From Nocardia veterana NBRC 100344 (lineage in GTDB: Bacteria > Actinomycetota > Actinomycetes > Mycobacteriales > Mycobacteriaceae): DNA of 64,000 nt. The notes beneath the pieces were generated by a model, which saw nothing but the letters and a program-made list of their open reading frames with translations, had not been told where the DNA came from and did not search any database. Both the position numbers and the translations under genes were made by a program. This document shows, piece after piece, positions 42,908 to 50,569 of this stretch (position 1 is its first letter; every line of letters starts with the position of its first letter). The DNA lies in the NCBI RefSeq assembly GCF_000308855.1, contig NZ_BAGM01000028.1:59437-123436 (forward strand), read 5' to 3'.

Positions 42908-44320
42908 ATGGATAATTTGGTCAATATCCTTTATATCGTTGCCTTTTCGCTGTTCATCTACGGTCTGATGGGCTTGACGGGCCCGAAGACCGCGGTGCGG
43001 GGTAACTGGATCGCGGCGGTCGGTATGGGCATCGCGGTGATCGCGACGTTCATCTCGATCCGTGACACCTCGAACTGGATCATCATCGTCGCGGGCCTGG
43101 TTGTCGGTGTGGCGCTGGGTGTTCCGCCGGCGCGGTTCACCAAGATGACCGCGATGCCGCAGCTGGTGGCCGCGTTCAACGGTGTCGGTGGTGGCACGGT
43201 CGCGTTGATCGCGTGGTCGGAATTCCTGAACAGCGACGGATTCTCGTCGCTGCACGAACAGCCCACCGTGCATATCGTGATCGGTTCGCTGTTCGCGGCG
43301 ATCATCGGTTCGGTGTCGTTCTGGGGTTCGCTGATCGCCTTCGGCAAGTTGCAGGAGATCCTGCCCGGCCGCCCGATCGGTGTCGGCAAACTGCAGCAGC
43401 CGCTGAACCTGCTGCTGCTCGCGGGCGCGGTCGCCTCGGCCGTGGTGATCGGCATCGGCGCCACGAAAGACGGTGCGCCGTGGTGGTGGATGATCCTGCT
43501 GCTGGTGCTCGCCGGTGTGCTGGGCCTGATGGTCGTGCTGCCGATCGGTGGCGCGGATATGCCGGTGGTGATCTCGCTGCTGAACGCGCTGACCGGTCTG
43601 TCGGCCGCGGCCGCCGGTCTGGCTTTGAACAACACCGCGATGATCGTCGCGGGCATGATCGTCGGCGCGTCCGGCACCATCCTGACCAACCTGATGGCCA
43701 AGGCGATGAACCGGTCCATCCCCGCCATCGTCGCGGGTGGTTTCGGTGGCGGCGGCGGTGCCGCCGCGGCCGGTGGTGGTGAGCAGAAGCAGGCCAAGGC
43801 CACCAGCGCCGCGGATGCCGCGATCCAGATGGCCTATGCCAACCAGGTGATCGTGGTGCCCGGCTACGGTATGGCCGTCGCGCAGGCCCAGCACGCGGTC
43901 AAGGAGATGGCGTCGCTGCTGGAGGCCAAGGGTGTCGAGGTCAAATACGCTATCCATCCGGTGGCGGGCCGCATGCCCGGTCATATGAACGTGCTGCTGG
44001 CCGAGGCCGAGGTGCCCTACGACGCGCTCAAGGAAATGGACGACATCAACGGCGAATTCGCCCGCACCGATGTGGCTTTGGTGATCGGCGCCAACGACGT
44101 CACCAACCCCGCCGCGCGCGAGGACTCCTCGAGCCCGATCTACGGCATGCCGGTGCTCAACGTCGATCAGGCCAAGAGCGTGATCGTGCTGAAGCGGTCG
44201 ATGAACTCCGGCTTCGCCGGCATCGACAACCCGCTGTTCTACGCCGACCACACCTCCATGCTGTTCGGCGACGCCAAGAAATCCGTCGGCGCCGTCACCG
44301 AGGAACTCAAGGCGTTGTGA
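42908..44320 (+). CDS. pntB: NAD(P) transhydrogenase beta subunit
   Basis: 470-residue subunit. N-terminal membrane domain (about 260 residues, 8-9 helices) and C-terminal NADP-binding dIII domain with VIVVPGYGMAVAQAQHAVKE, HPVAGRMPGHMNVLLAEA and GANDVTNPAAREDSSSPIYG. Starts 3 bp after pntAb. A Gly/Ala linker (GGFGGGGGAAAAGGGEQ) joins the two domains. A terminator follows 80 bp after the stop. Confidence 0.95.
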   Translation: MDNLVNILYIVAFSLFIYGLMGLTGPKTAVRGNWIAAVGMGIAVIATFISIRDTSNWIIIVAGLVVGVALGVPPARFTKMTAMPQLVAAFNGVGGGTVALIAWSEFLNSDGFSSLHEQPTVHIVIGSLFAAIIGSVSFWGSLIAFGKLQEILPGRPIGVGKLQQPLNLLLLAGAVASAVVIGIGATKDGAPWWWMILLLVLAGVLGLMVVLPIGGADMPVVISLLNALTGLSAAAAGLALNNTAMIVAGMIVGASGTILTNLMAKAMNRSIPAIVAGGFGGGGGAAAAGGGEQKQAKATSAADAAIQMAYANQVIVVPGYGMAVAQAQHAVKEMASLLEAKGVEVKYAIHPVAGRMPGHMNVLLAEAEVPYDALKEMDDINGEFARTDVALVIGANDVTNPAAREDSSSPIYGMPVLNVDQAKSVIVLKRSMNSGFAGIDNPLFYADHTSMLFGDAKKSVGAVTEELKAL

Positions 44321-44402
44321 CCGCAATGCCGGCTGTGGCGCAGTGCCGACCGCGGAGCTGTGACGACTGTGCAGCCGTGATCGGCGGATAACGGATCCGC
44401 TC

Positions 44403-44435
44403 GGCGGCCCGCGACGAAGGATGTCGCGGGCCGCC
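44403..44435 (+). terminator. terminator after pntB
   Basis: 13-bp perfect stem GGCGGCCCGCGAC / GTCGCGGGCCGCC with a 7-nt loop GAAGGAT, followed by GTCGTTT. Strong hairpin closing the operon. Confidence 0.75.
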
Positions 44436-44571
44436 GTCGTTTCCCGGCCGTTCGTGACCGCGCAGGGCCGAAGCGGCTCGGTGTGGTTCCCGAGCCCGCG
44501 CACCGGGCTACAGTGGCTCGGGTACGCGCCGCGGTTGGGTGGGCGCGCCGCGCAGCAGGGAAGGGACCGGA

Positions 44572-44895
44572 ATGACAGTGCGGGAGCAGTTCGATCTGCC
44601 TGCGGTGGACGAGGATTCGGCGATCTACGGAGACCCGTACCGGACACCGGAGGGCGCGACGGTCATCCCGGTGACGCGTCCGGGCGGAAGGTGGCGGCGG
44701 GCCCGGCCGCTCGGTGTCTTCGTGGTCGCCGACGGCAAGGCGTCCTGGCATGCGGTCACCAACGACACCGCGATCGCGCTGCTCGGCATCACCGTCGGCC
44801 TGGTGGCGACGGCGCTGTCGCTGACCGCGGTGGTCCGGCGTCCGCCGTGGCCGGATGTCACCGTGTCGGTGCATCGGGACCGGCCGGCGTCGTAG
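44572..44895 (+). CDS. GerW/YtfJ-like membrane protein
   Basis: 107-residue protein. The middle (ATVIPVTRPGGRWRRARPLG, then VFVVADGKASWHAVTNDTAI) resembles the C-terminal strand region of GerW/YtfJ-type proteins of actinobacteria, shortened. Residues about 72-90 form one membrane helix (IALLGITVGLVATALSLTAV). ATG 44572 was chosen with AAGGGA upstream. Overlaps the 3' end of the convergent MarR gene by 38 bp. Function unknown. Confidence 0.6.
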   Translation: MTVREQFDLPAVDEDSAIYGDPYRTPEGATVIPVTRPGGRWRRARPLGVFVVADGKASWHAVTNDTAIALLGITVGLVATALSLTAVVRRPPWPDVTVSVHRDRPAS

Positions 44896-45415
44896 TAGTC
44901 CGGGTCCAGCGCCGGTCGAACGCCTCGGTGCGTTCGGCATTCGCGAGAAAGTCGTCGACCATCCGGTGGTTGAGCGCCGCCAGTTGCCGTAGGTCCTCGA
45001 TCGACCAGGACGCCAATGCCTCCCGCATGTGCCGGCGGCTGACGCGGCGGATCGCGTCGACCGACGCGCGACCCTCGGTGGTGATCCGCACCCGCTGGGC
45101 GCGGCGGTCGTCCGGGTCGACCACCCGGTCGACGAGGCCCTCGCGTTCGAGGCGCTGAATCTGCCGCGTGACGTGCGGCGCCTCCACATCCAGACACGCT
45201 GCCAGTTCGCCCATGCGCATCGGTTCCTCGGCATCGGCGAGCATCCGCAGCAGGGGCACATTGGCCCGGTCGAGATTCACCCCCGCCGCGGCCACGGTCC
45301 GGTCGTGGCGCCGGGCGCGGGTGAGCAGATGGGCGATGCGGGTGAGGGCGCGTTCGAGCTCCACGATGTAGTCGGCATCGACCAGGGTTTCGGGGCTTCC
45401 TTCGGAACGCGGCAC
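44858..45415 (-). CDS. MarR-family transcriptional regulator
   Basis: 185-residue MarR protein: VNLDRANVPLLRMLADAEEP, helix-turn-helix RMGELAACLDVEAPHVTRQI, wing VVDPDDRRAQRVRITTEG. The tail is Thr-rich and probably disordered. GTG 45415 with TAGGAT 6 nt before. Divergent from an MFS exporter with a palindrome of AACTTA half-sites between, so it most likely represses that exporter and itself. Confidence 0.9.
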   Translation of the reverse strand: MPRSEGSPETLVDADYIVELERALTRIAHLLTRARRHDRTVAAAGVNLDRANVPLLRMLADAEEPMRMGELAACLDVEAPHVTRQIQRLEREGLVDRVVDPDDRRAQRVRITTEGRASVDAIRRVSRRHMREALASWSIEDLRQLAALNHRMVDDFLANAERTEAFDRRWTRTTTTPAGPDAPTR

Positions 45416-45421
45416 AAGGTT

Positions 45422-45427
45422 ATCCTA
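45422..45427 (-). promoter_or_regulatory. predicted -10 TAGGAT of the marR gene
   Basis: Minus-strand TAGGAT ends 6 nt before GTG 45415; the operator lies beside it. Confidence 0.45.
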
Positions 45428-45433
45428 CAACCC

Positions 45434-45447
45434 AACTTACTTAAGTT
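45434..45447 (+). promoter_or_regulatory. MarR operator in the marR/MFS gap
   Basis: AACTTA-CT-TAAGTT palindrome, followed by a further GTAAGTT (45450-45456). Between the two divergent promoters. Typical size and symmetry for a MarR site. Confidence 0.6.
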
Positions 45448-45474
45448 AGGTAAGTTTAGGGATGAGGGAAACAG

Positions 45475-46911
45475 ATGACGTCGACCGTCACCGGCCGATC
45501 CACCGGTACCCAGACCACATCCGGGGCGCCGGCGCACCTGGCCTTGACGCTGCTCGCGCTGTGCGCGGCCGGCCTGGTGGTCTCACTGCAGCAGACCGTG
45601 GTAATTCCGTTGCTGCCCAGGCTGATCGGGCAACTGCACACCGACGTCGCGGGCGTCACCTGGCTGTTCACCGCGGCATTGCTCACCGGAGCCGTCGCCA
45701 CCCCGCTGCTGTCGCGCTTCGGCGATATGTACGGCAAGAAGCGCATGGTGATGTTCTGTATGGGGCTGCTGATCATCGGTTCGGTGATCTGCGCGCTGGC
45801 CGGTTCGCTGGGTGTCTACATCGTGGGCCGCGCGCTCCAGGGCACCTCGTCGGCCCTGATTCCGTTGGGCATCGGCATCATTCGCGATACCTTCCCGCGG
45901 GAGCGGTTGACCACCGCGATCGGCGTCATCAGCGGCACGATGGGCGTCGGCGGCACCATCGGCATGCTGGTGACGGGGGTGATCGCGGACAAGACCACCG
46001 ATCCGCATCCGGTGTTCTGGATGACCGCCGCACTGGCCGTGGTCGCCACGGTGCTGGTCGGGGTGAGTGCCCGGGATGTGGGGGAACGTCACGGCGGGCG
46101 TCCCGACTTCCTCGGTGCGATCCTGCTCGCGGCGCTGCTGGTGTGCCTGCTGCTGGCGATCAGCGAGGGGCCGCGCTGGGGCTGGGGTGCGACCAGTGTG
46201 ATCGGGCTCTTCGCGGCGGCCGCCGTGCTGGCGGTGGCATGGGTACTGGTGGAGCGCACCGTCGCCCAGCCGCTGGTGCGACTGCCGCTGCTGGTCGGCC
46301 CGCGCTCCCTGTCGGCCAATCTCGCCTCGGCGCTGCTCGGCTTCGCGATGTTCGGATCCTTCACGCTGATCTCGAATTTCGTGCAGACCCCGGCGGACAA
46401 GGCGGGCTACGGCCTGTCCGGCTCGGTGCTGGCGGTGGGTCTCTACGGCATTCCGAGCTCGGTACTGATGACCTTCTTCTCCTTCCGTACCGGGCGGATC
46501 GTCGCCCGGATCGGCCCGGCCTACACCCTCGCCATCGGCGCCGGATTCGCCTGCGCGGCAACCGGATGGCTGGCGCTGTCGAATGCGCACGGCTACGACA
46601 TGATCATCTCGAACACCTTGCAGGGCATCGGCTTCGGGATCGGTTACGCCGCGCTGGGAACGCTTGCCGTGCAACATGTTCCGATGACCGAGAGCGGAAT
46701 CGCCAGCGGCATCAACTCGCTGGTGCGGACCGCGGGCGGCAGTATCGCCGGCGCGATCACCGCGTCGATCCTCAGCGCCTTCACCATCGGACACACGGGG
46801 GTGCCGTCGCTGCACGCCTATGTGATCAGCTTCGCGGTGCTCAGCGTCGGCGCGTTCCTGGCCGCAGCCGTCGCCCTGGGCAACGGACTGCGGCACAAGC
46901 ACGAACGGTAG
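45475..46911 (+). CDS. MFS transporter (DHA2 type)
   Basis: 478-residue exporter with about 14 membrane helices. Motif A is SRFGDMYGKKRMVMFCMGLL and motif C is the GVISGTMGVGGTIGMLVTG region. It has a long Thr/Ser-rich N-terminus. A GAGGG lies a little upstream of ATG 45475. Very likely under MarR control; substrate unknown but a drug or aromatic acid is typical. Its stop lies 3 bp before the convergent SDR gene. Confidence 0.88.
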   Translation: MTSTVTGRSTGTQTTSGAPAHLALTLLALCAAGLVVSLQQTVVIPLLPRLIGQLHTDVAGVTWLFTAALLTGAVATPLLSRFGDMYGKKRMVMFCMGLLIIGSVICALAGSLGVYIVGRALQGTSSALIPLGIGIIRDTFPRERLTTAIGVISGTMGVGGTIGMLVTGVIADKTTDPHPVFWMTAALAVVATVLVGVSARDVGERHGGRPDFLGAILLAALLVCLLLAISEGPRWGWGATSVIGLFAAAAVLAVAWVLVERTVAQPLVRLPLLVGPRSLSANLASALLGFAMFGSFTLISNFVQTPADKAGYGLSGSVLAVGLYGIPSSVLMTFFSFRTGRIVARIGPAYTLAIGAGFACAATGWLALSNAHGYDMIISNTLQGIGFGIGYAALGTLAVQHVPMTESGIASGINSLVRTAGGSIAGAITASILSAFTIGHTGVPSLHAYVISFAVLSVGAFLAAAVALGNGLRHKHER

Positions 46912-46914
46912 CAA

Positions 46915-47703
46915 TCAGGACTGCTTCAACGTCCCGCCGTCGATCACGAAATCCGCGCCGACGATATTGGCGGCCCGGTCCGAGACGAGGAAGGTGACCA
47001 ACGCGGCCACCTCCTCGGGCTCGGAGATGCGCTTCGAGGCGATGCCGAAGCTCTCCCCGATGCTTGCCAGCAGATCCTCGTGGGAGACCCCCTGTGCCGC
47101 GGCGAGTTTCGCGCCGAAGCCGGTGGGGGACCGCCACAGCGAGCTCCCGACGACACCGGGGGAGACGGTGTTGACCCGCACACCCTGCGGCCCCAGCTCC
47201 TCGCTGAGGTGCTTGCTCAGCGCGGTGAGGGCGGCCTTGGCCTCGCTGTAGCCGAACGGGCCGGCTCCGGGCAGCTGCGCATTGATCGAGGAGATGTTCA
47301 CGATCGAGCCCCGCCGCTCCAGCAGACTGGGCAGCGCTGCCCGCGTGGTCCAGACCTGGCTGAAGAAGTTGAGGTCGAACAGGGTCTTCCACTGCTCGTC
47401 GCTGGTGTCGAGGAATCCGCCCAGCCCCAGGCGATCGGCATCGCCGCCGCCGACGTTGTTGACGAGGATATCGATACCGCCGAGCTCGCGCAGGGCGGTA
47501 TCGATCAGCGAGGTGACTCCCTCGGGGGTGCTGAGGTCGGCGGAAACCGCTGCGACGCTGGCCTTTTCGAGCTCCGGCGTCACATTCCGGGAGGCGCCGA
47601 CCACCTGTACGCCCTCGGCGGTCAGCGCCTCGGCGATCGCCAGTCCGATGCCGCGGCCGGCGCCCGTGACGACGGCGGTCTTGCCGGTCAGTTCGAGTTC
47701 CAT
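46915..47703 (-). CDS. short-chain dehydrogenase/reductase under TetR control
   Basis: 262-residue classical SDR: VTGAGRGIG (residues about 11-19), NNVGGG (near 86), catalytic Ser in VNISSINAQ and YSEAK (near 150). The end GADFVIDGGTLKQS matches the usual C-terminus. GGA precedes ATG 47703 by 6 nt. An operator like that of the upstream TetR gene lies 13 bp before the start, so the repressor probably controls it. Confidence 0.87.
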   Translation of the reverse strand: MELELTGKTAVVTGAGRGIGLAIAEALTAEGVQVVGASRNVTPELEKASVAAVSADLSTPEGVTSLIDTALRELGGIDILVNNVGGGDADRLGLGGFLDTSDEQWKTLFDLNFFSQVWTTRAALPSLLERRGSIVNISSINAQLPGAGPFGYSEAKAALTALSKHLSEELGPQGVRVNTVSPGVVGSSLWRSPTGFGAKLAAAQGVSHEDLLASIGESFGIASKRISEPEEVAALVTFLVSDRAANIVGADFVIDGGTLKQS

Positions 47704-47716
47704 GAACGTTCCTTTC

Positions 47717-47732
47717 TTGAACTACAGGTCAA
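47717..47732. promoter_or_regulatory. operator before the SDR gene
   Basis: TTGAACTACAGGTCAA; shares 12 of 16 bases with the site at 48369-48384 (common TTG..CT..AGGTCAA). Probable TetR site. Confidence 0.55.
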
Positions 47733-47772
47733 AAATTGTGGTGTGAAAAAAGGCCGCGACAGCGGTCCGGCC

Positions 47773-48348
47773 TCAAAGTGTGTGCAGCGCGGTGTCGATG
47801 ATCCGATGCAGTGTCTCGGCATCGCTGGTTCGTGCCATGACCCGCAAACCGACGATGGTGTTCATCAGGAACTCCGCCGTGGTCCGGGGGTCGACCTCCG
47901 GACCGACGTCACCCTCCCGCCGGCCCCGCTCGATCCGCTCGGCCAGTGCCGACATGGTGTGTTCCTGCATGGTCCGCACCGCGCGCGTGATCTCGGCATC
48001 CTGGCCCGAGAACTCGGTGGCGGTGTTCACCGCCAGGCAGCCGCGTCGAACCGGTTGCGCCACATCGGAATCCACCAGAAAGCGGAGGAATTCGCCGATG
48101 CACTCGCGCGCGGTCCCCGGCCGGGCCATGAACTCCCCGGCCAGTTGCGCACCCATGCGGTCGTATCGGTCCAGTGCCCGTTCGAACAGCTCCCGTTTGC
48201 TGCCGAACGTGTGGTACAGACTCCCTTTCCCGATTCCGGTCGCCTCGGCCAGCTGCGCGGGCGAGGTGTTGGCGTATCCGTGCGTCCAGAACGCGTCCAT
48301 CGCCCGATCCACCACTGCATCGGTCTCGAACTTCCGCGGCCTGCCCAC
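47773..48348 (-). CDS. TetR-family repressor of the SDR gene
   Basis: 191-residue TetR protein. N-terminus GRPRKFETDAVVDRAMDAFW, helix-turn-helix PAQLAEATGIGKGSLYHTFG and KRELFERALDRYDRM. One Cys (RRGCLAVNTATEF) near residue 104. GTG 48348 was chosen because TAGAGT lies 7 nt before and the family start GRPRK fits; a longer frame to TTG 48387 reads the operator. The matching operators before its own gene and the SDR gene predict autoregulation. Confidence 0.88.
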   Translation of the reverse strand: MGRPRKFETDAVVDRAMDAFWTHGYANTSPAQLAEATGIGKGSLYHTFGSKRELFERALDRYDRMGAQLAGEFMARPGTARECIGEFLRFLVDSDVAQPVRRGCLAVNTATEFSGQDAEITRAVRTMQEHTMSALAERIERGRREGDVGPEVDPRTTAEFLMNTIVGLRVMARTSDAETLHRIIDTALHTL

Positions 48349-48355
48349 ATCGAGG

Positions 48356-48361
48356 ACTCTA
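48356..48361 (-). promoter_or_regulatory. predicted -10 TAGAGT of the TetR gene
   Basis: Minus-strand TAGAGT ends 7 nt before GTG 48348. Confidence 0.45.
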
Positions 48362-48368
48362 CGAGTTT

Positions 48369-48384
48369 TTGTCCTCAAGGTCAA
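48369..48384. promoter_or_regulatory. operator before the TetR gene
   Basis: TTGTCCTCAAGGTCAA, an inverted repeat TTGnCCT-nn-AGGnCAA just upstream of the TetR -10. Partner of the site at 47717. Confidence 0.6.
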
Positions 48385-48387
48385 CAA

Positions 48388-49662
48388 TTATTCTCGGTCG
48401 CCCACCGTGCCGGCGAACCAGGCGCAGAGCAGGACGGCGACGAGGGGGAAGGTGAAGGCGACGGTCAGGGACGTGAGTTGGGCCAGCCAGCCGATCACCG
48501 AGGGGCCGGCGAGAAAGCCGAGATAGCCGAGCCCGAAGACCTTCGACATATCGGTGGCGGCGGTGGCCGTACCGAGATTGCCGGCCGCGGTGAAGATTTG
48601 CGGCACGCCGCCGGCCAGGCCGAGCCCGGCGAGAACCCAACCCGCGAGGCTCAGGGGTAGCCACGGTGCGGCCATGATGACCGCGAGCCCGGCGGCTCCC
48701 AGCACCGAACCCCAACGCACGACGGCGATGCGCCCGAATCGGCCGCTGACCCGATCCGCGCCGAAGCGACCGACGGTCATGGCGACGGAGAACGCGCCGA
48801 ACGACAACGCGGCCGTCGCATCGCTGACCCCGAGGTGCTCATGGGTTTGCAGTGCGCTCCAGTCATTGGCCACCCCCTCGGCCATCAACATGGCGAAGGC
48901 GATCGCGGCCAGGGCCAGCACCCGGGGCGGCAACCAGCGGTGCACCAGTTGCCCAGCAGCGGAGACGAATCCGGTTCCTCCGGCGTCGTACCGCGGGGCT
49001 GCCGCACGGCGGGAGGCAACCGGTGCGTCGGCTCCCGCATCGGCCCGTTCCGGCTGCGATGTCGCCCGGAGACGGGGGAGTAGCGCGGGCACTGTCACCG
49101 CCACGACCACGAGGCTCCCGGCCGCCGCGACCGCGAAACTCACCCGAATATCCACCTGCGCGTGCATCGCCGCCGCGCCCGCCAGCGATCCCACCAGCCC
49201 GCCGCAGGAGAACAGCGCGTGGAAGGCGGCCATGATCGGCCGGCCGTAGACTCGCTCGACCTCGACGGCCTGGGCGTTCATCGACACGTCGAGCGCGCCG
49301 TTGCCGAAGCCGAAAAGCGCCAGCGCGATGCCGAGTTGGATCGGACCGGTCGCCCATGCCGGCCCGTTCACGGCCAGCGTCAGCCACAGCGCGGCCGCGC
49401 CGACCAGAATCCGGCTGCCGAAGCGGTCGGCGAGCGGCCCCGCCGCCTGCATGCCGACGATGCCACTGCCTGCCATCACCAGAATGAGCAGACCCAGCGT
49501 CCCGTGTGCGACTCCGGTGCGCTCGGTGATGACCGGAATATGGACCACCCACATCGCGGCCAGGAATCCGTTGAGCGCGAAAACCGCGAAGACAGCCGCT
49601 CGTGCGCGGCGGGCGGCCGGAGCTACCGGACCGCGCCGCGCCACCTCCACCGATGAATTCAC
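48388..49662 (-). CDS. MFS transporter (12-helix type)
   Basis: 424-residue transporter with about 12 membrane helices; motif A reads AGPLADRFGSRILVGAA, and GFGNGALDVSMNAQAVEVER is typical of the fucose/sugar-like MFS group. A central loop (RATSQPERADAGADAPVAS) separates the halves. Substrate unknown. It ends 39 bp before the TetR start, on the same strand, so it is upstream of the TetR operator and not clearly controlled by it. Confidence 0.85.
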   Translation of the reverse strand: MNSSVEVARRGPVAPAARRARAAVFAVFALNGFLAAMWVVHIPVITERTGVAHGTLGLLILVMAGSGIVGMQAAGPLADRFGSRILVGAAALWLTLAVNGPAWATGPIQLGIALALFGFGNGALDVSMNAQAVEVERVYGRPIMAAFHALFSCGGLVGSLAGAAAMHAQVDIRVSFAVAAAGSLVVVAVTVPALLPRLRATSQPERADAGADAPVASRRAAAPRYDAGGTGFVSAAGQLVHRWLPPRVLALAAIAFAMLMAEGVANDWSALQTHEHLGVSDATAALSFGAFSVAMTVGRFGADRVSGRFGRIAVVRWGSVLGAAGLAVIMAAPWLPLSLAGWVLAGLGLAGGVPQIFTAAGNLGTATAATDMSKVFGLGYLGFLAGPSVIGWLAQLTSLTVAFTFPLVAVLLCAWFAGTVGDRE

Positions 49663-49970
49663 CGATTCGACGGTACCGGGCGCGCACCGAATGTTCAGGA
49701 CACGCCGCGGCTCGACACACCGCGCCGGATGGCGCGGAACCCATTGGGGCCCAACACCCGAAGCGCCTGCCCCGCGAGTACGACTCCGGAGCGGAGGAGT
49801 GCGTCGAAGCGTCGTCGATTCGGCGGCGCCGGCCGCGGCCGGCGGCTCCCCGTATCCCGAACGATCACGGCATCGTCGACGTCACCGCACGGGCCCCGGA
49901 TGTAACCGGTTTCGATTCGAGTGTATGACCTACCACCGACACGTTTCTGCGACGCGCCGGGTTCACTGTC

Positions 49971-50015
49971 GTGGTGACTCGGGCTGCCGCCTCCGCCCGC
50001 GTCGCTCCGATCGCT
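49971..50015 (+). repeat. 45-bp direct repeat, first copy
   Basis: Matches 50047-50091 at 44 of 45 positions, 76 bp away. Ends GATCGCT; in the second copy the same end makes the -10 TAGAGT of the thioesterase gene, while here it reads TGTGTT. Confidence 0.75.
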
Positions 50016-50046
50016 GTGTTGGCCGGCGATCTGCGCGGCGGGCTTC

Positions 50047-50091
50047 GTGGTGACGCGGGCTGCCGCCTCCGCCCGCGTCGCTCCGATCGCT
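50047..50091 (+). repeat. 45-bp direct repeat, second copy
   Basis: Second copy, joining directly to the predicted -10 (50091-50096) of the thioesterase gene. Confidence 0.75.
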
Positions 50092-50096
50092 AGAGT
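50091..50096 (+). promoter_or_regulatory. predicted -10 TAGAGT of the thioesterase
   Basis: TAGAGT ends 7 nt before GTG 50104, at the junction of the repeat. Confidence 0.45.
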
Positions 50097-50103
50097 CGTC
50101 CCG

Positions 50104-50562
50104 GTGACCACACAGCAGGACTATCCGGTGCTCTGGCCGGTGCCGACGCGTTGGGCCGACAACGACCACTACGGCCACGTCAACAACGTCACCTACTACT
50201 CGTACTTCGACACCGCGGTCAACGCCTGGCTGATGGCCGCTACCGGCACCGATATTCGCGAGCTGCCGGCCATCGGGGTGGTGGCACAGACGTCCTGTCA
50301 GTACCTGGGATCGCTGAGCTTCCCCGACGAACTGCGGGTCGGCTTGCGGATCACCCGGCTGGGACGCTCCAGCATCACCTACGACCTGGCGATCTTCCGC
50401 GTCCTCGACCCGGGCGACGCCGGGACGACCGCCGGGGCGGAGTTGGAACTCGCGGCGAAGGGCACCTTCGTGCACGTCTACGTCGACAACGAGACCCGCA
50501 AATCCGTCGAGATTCCGGCGGTCATCAGGGCGGCTGCGGCCACCCTGGTCACCGAGGACTAG
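50104..50562 (+). CDS. hotdog-fold acyl-CoA thioesterase (4HBT type)
   Basis: 152-residue thioesterase: VPTRWADNDHYGHVNNVTYY carries the Asp/His motif of the 4-hydroxybenzoyl-CoA thioesterase group, followed by SSITYDLAIFRV and GTFVHVYVDN. It cleaves small acyl-CoA esters. GTG 50104 was chosen because homology starts there; the open frame upstream is the direct repeat. Its 3' end is 8 bp from the convergent E2 gene. Confidence 0.87.
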   Translation: MTTQQDYPVLWPVPTRWADNDHYGHVNNVTYYSYFDTAVNAWLMAATGTDIRELPAIGVVAQTSCQYLGSLSFPDELRVGLRITRLGRSSITYDLAIFRVLDPGDAGTTAGAELELAAKGTFVHVYVDNETRKSVEIPAVIRAAAATLVTED

Positions 50563-50569
50563 GGACGGT

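Larger units (their letters stand above)
49663..50103. other. 441-bp intergenic region
   Basis: No convincing gene. It holds a 45-bp direct repeat and the predicted promoter of the thioesterase; the left part carries only short open frames without ribosome-binding sites. Confidence 0.4.

Noticed and set aside
42494..44647. 717-codon minus-strand frame
   Set aside because: Antisense of the pntAb-pntB genes, extremely Arg/His/Asp-rich.
49971..50091. CRISPR-like repeats
   Set aside because: Only two copies with a 31-bp gap and no cas genes; better explained by a tandem duplication.
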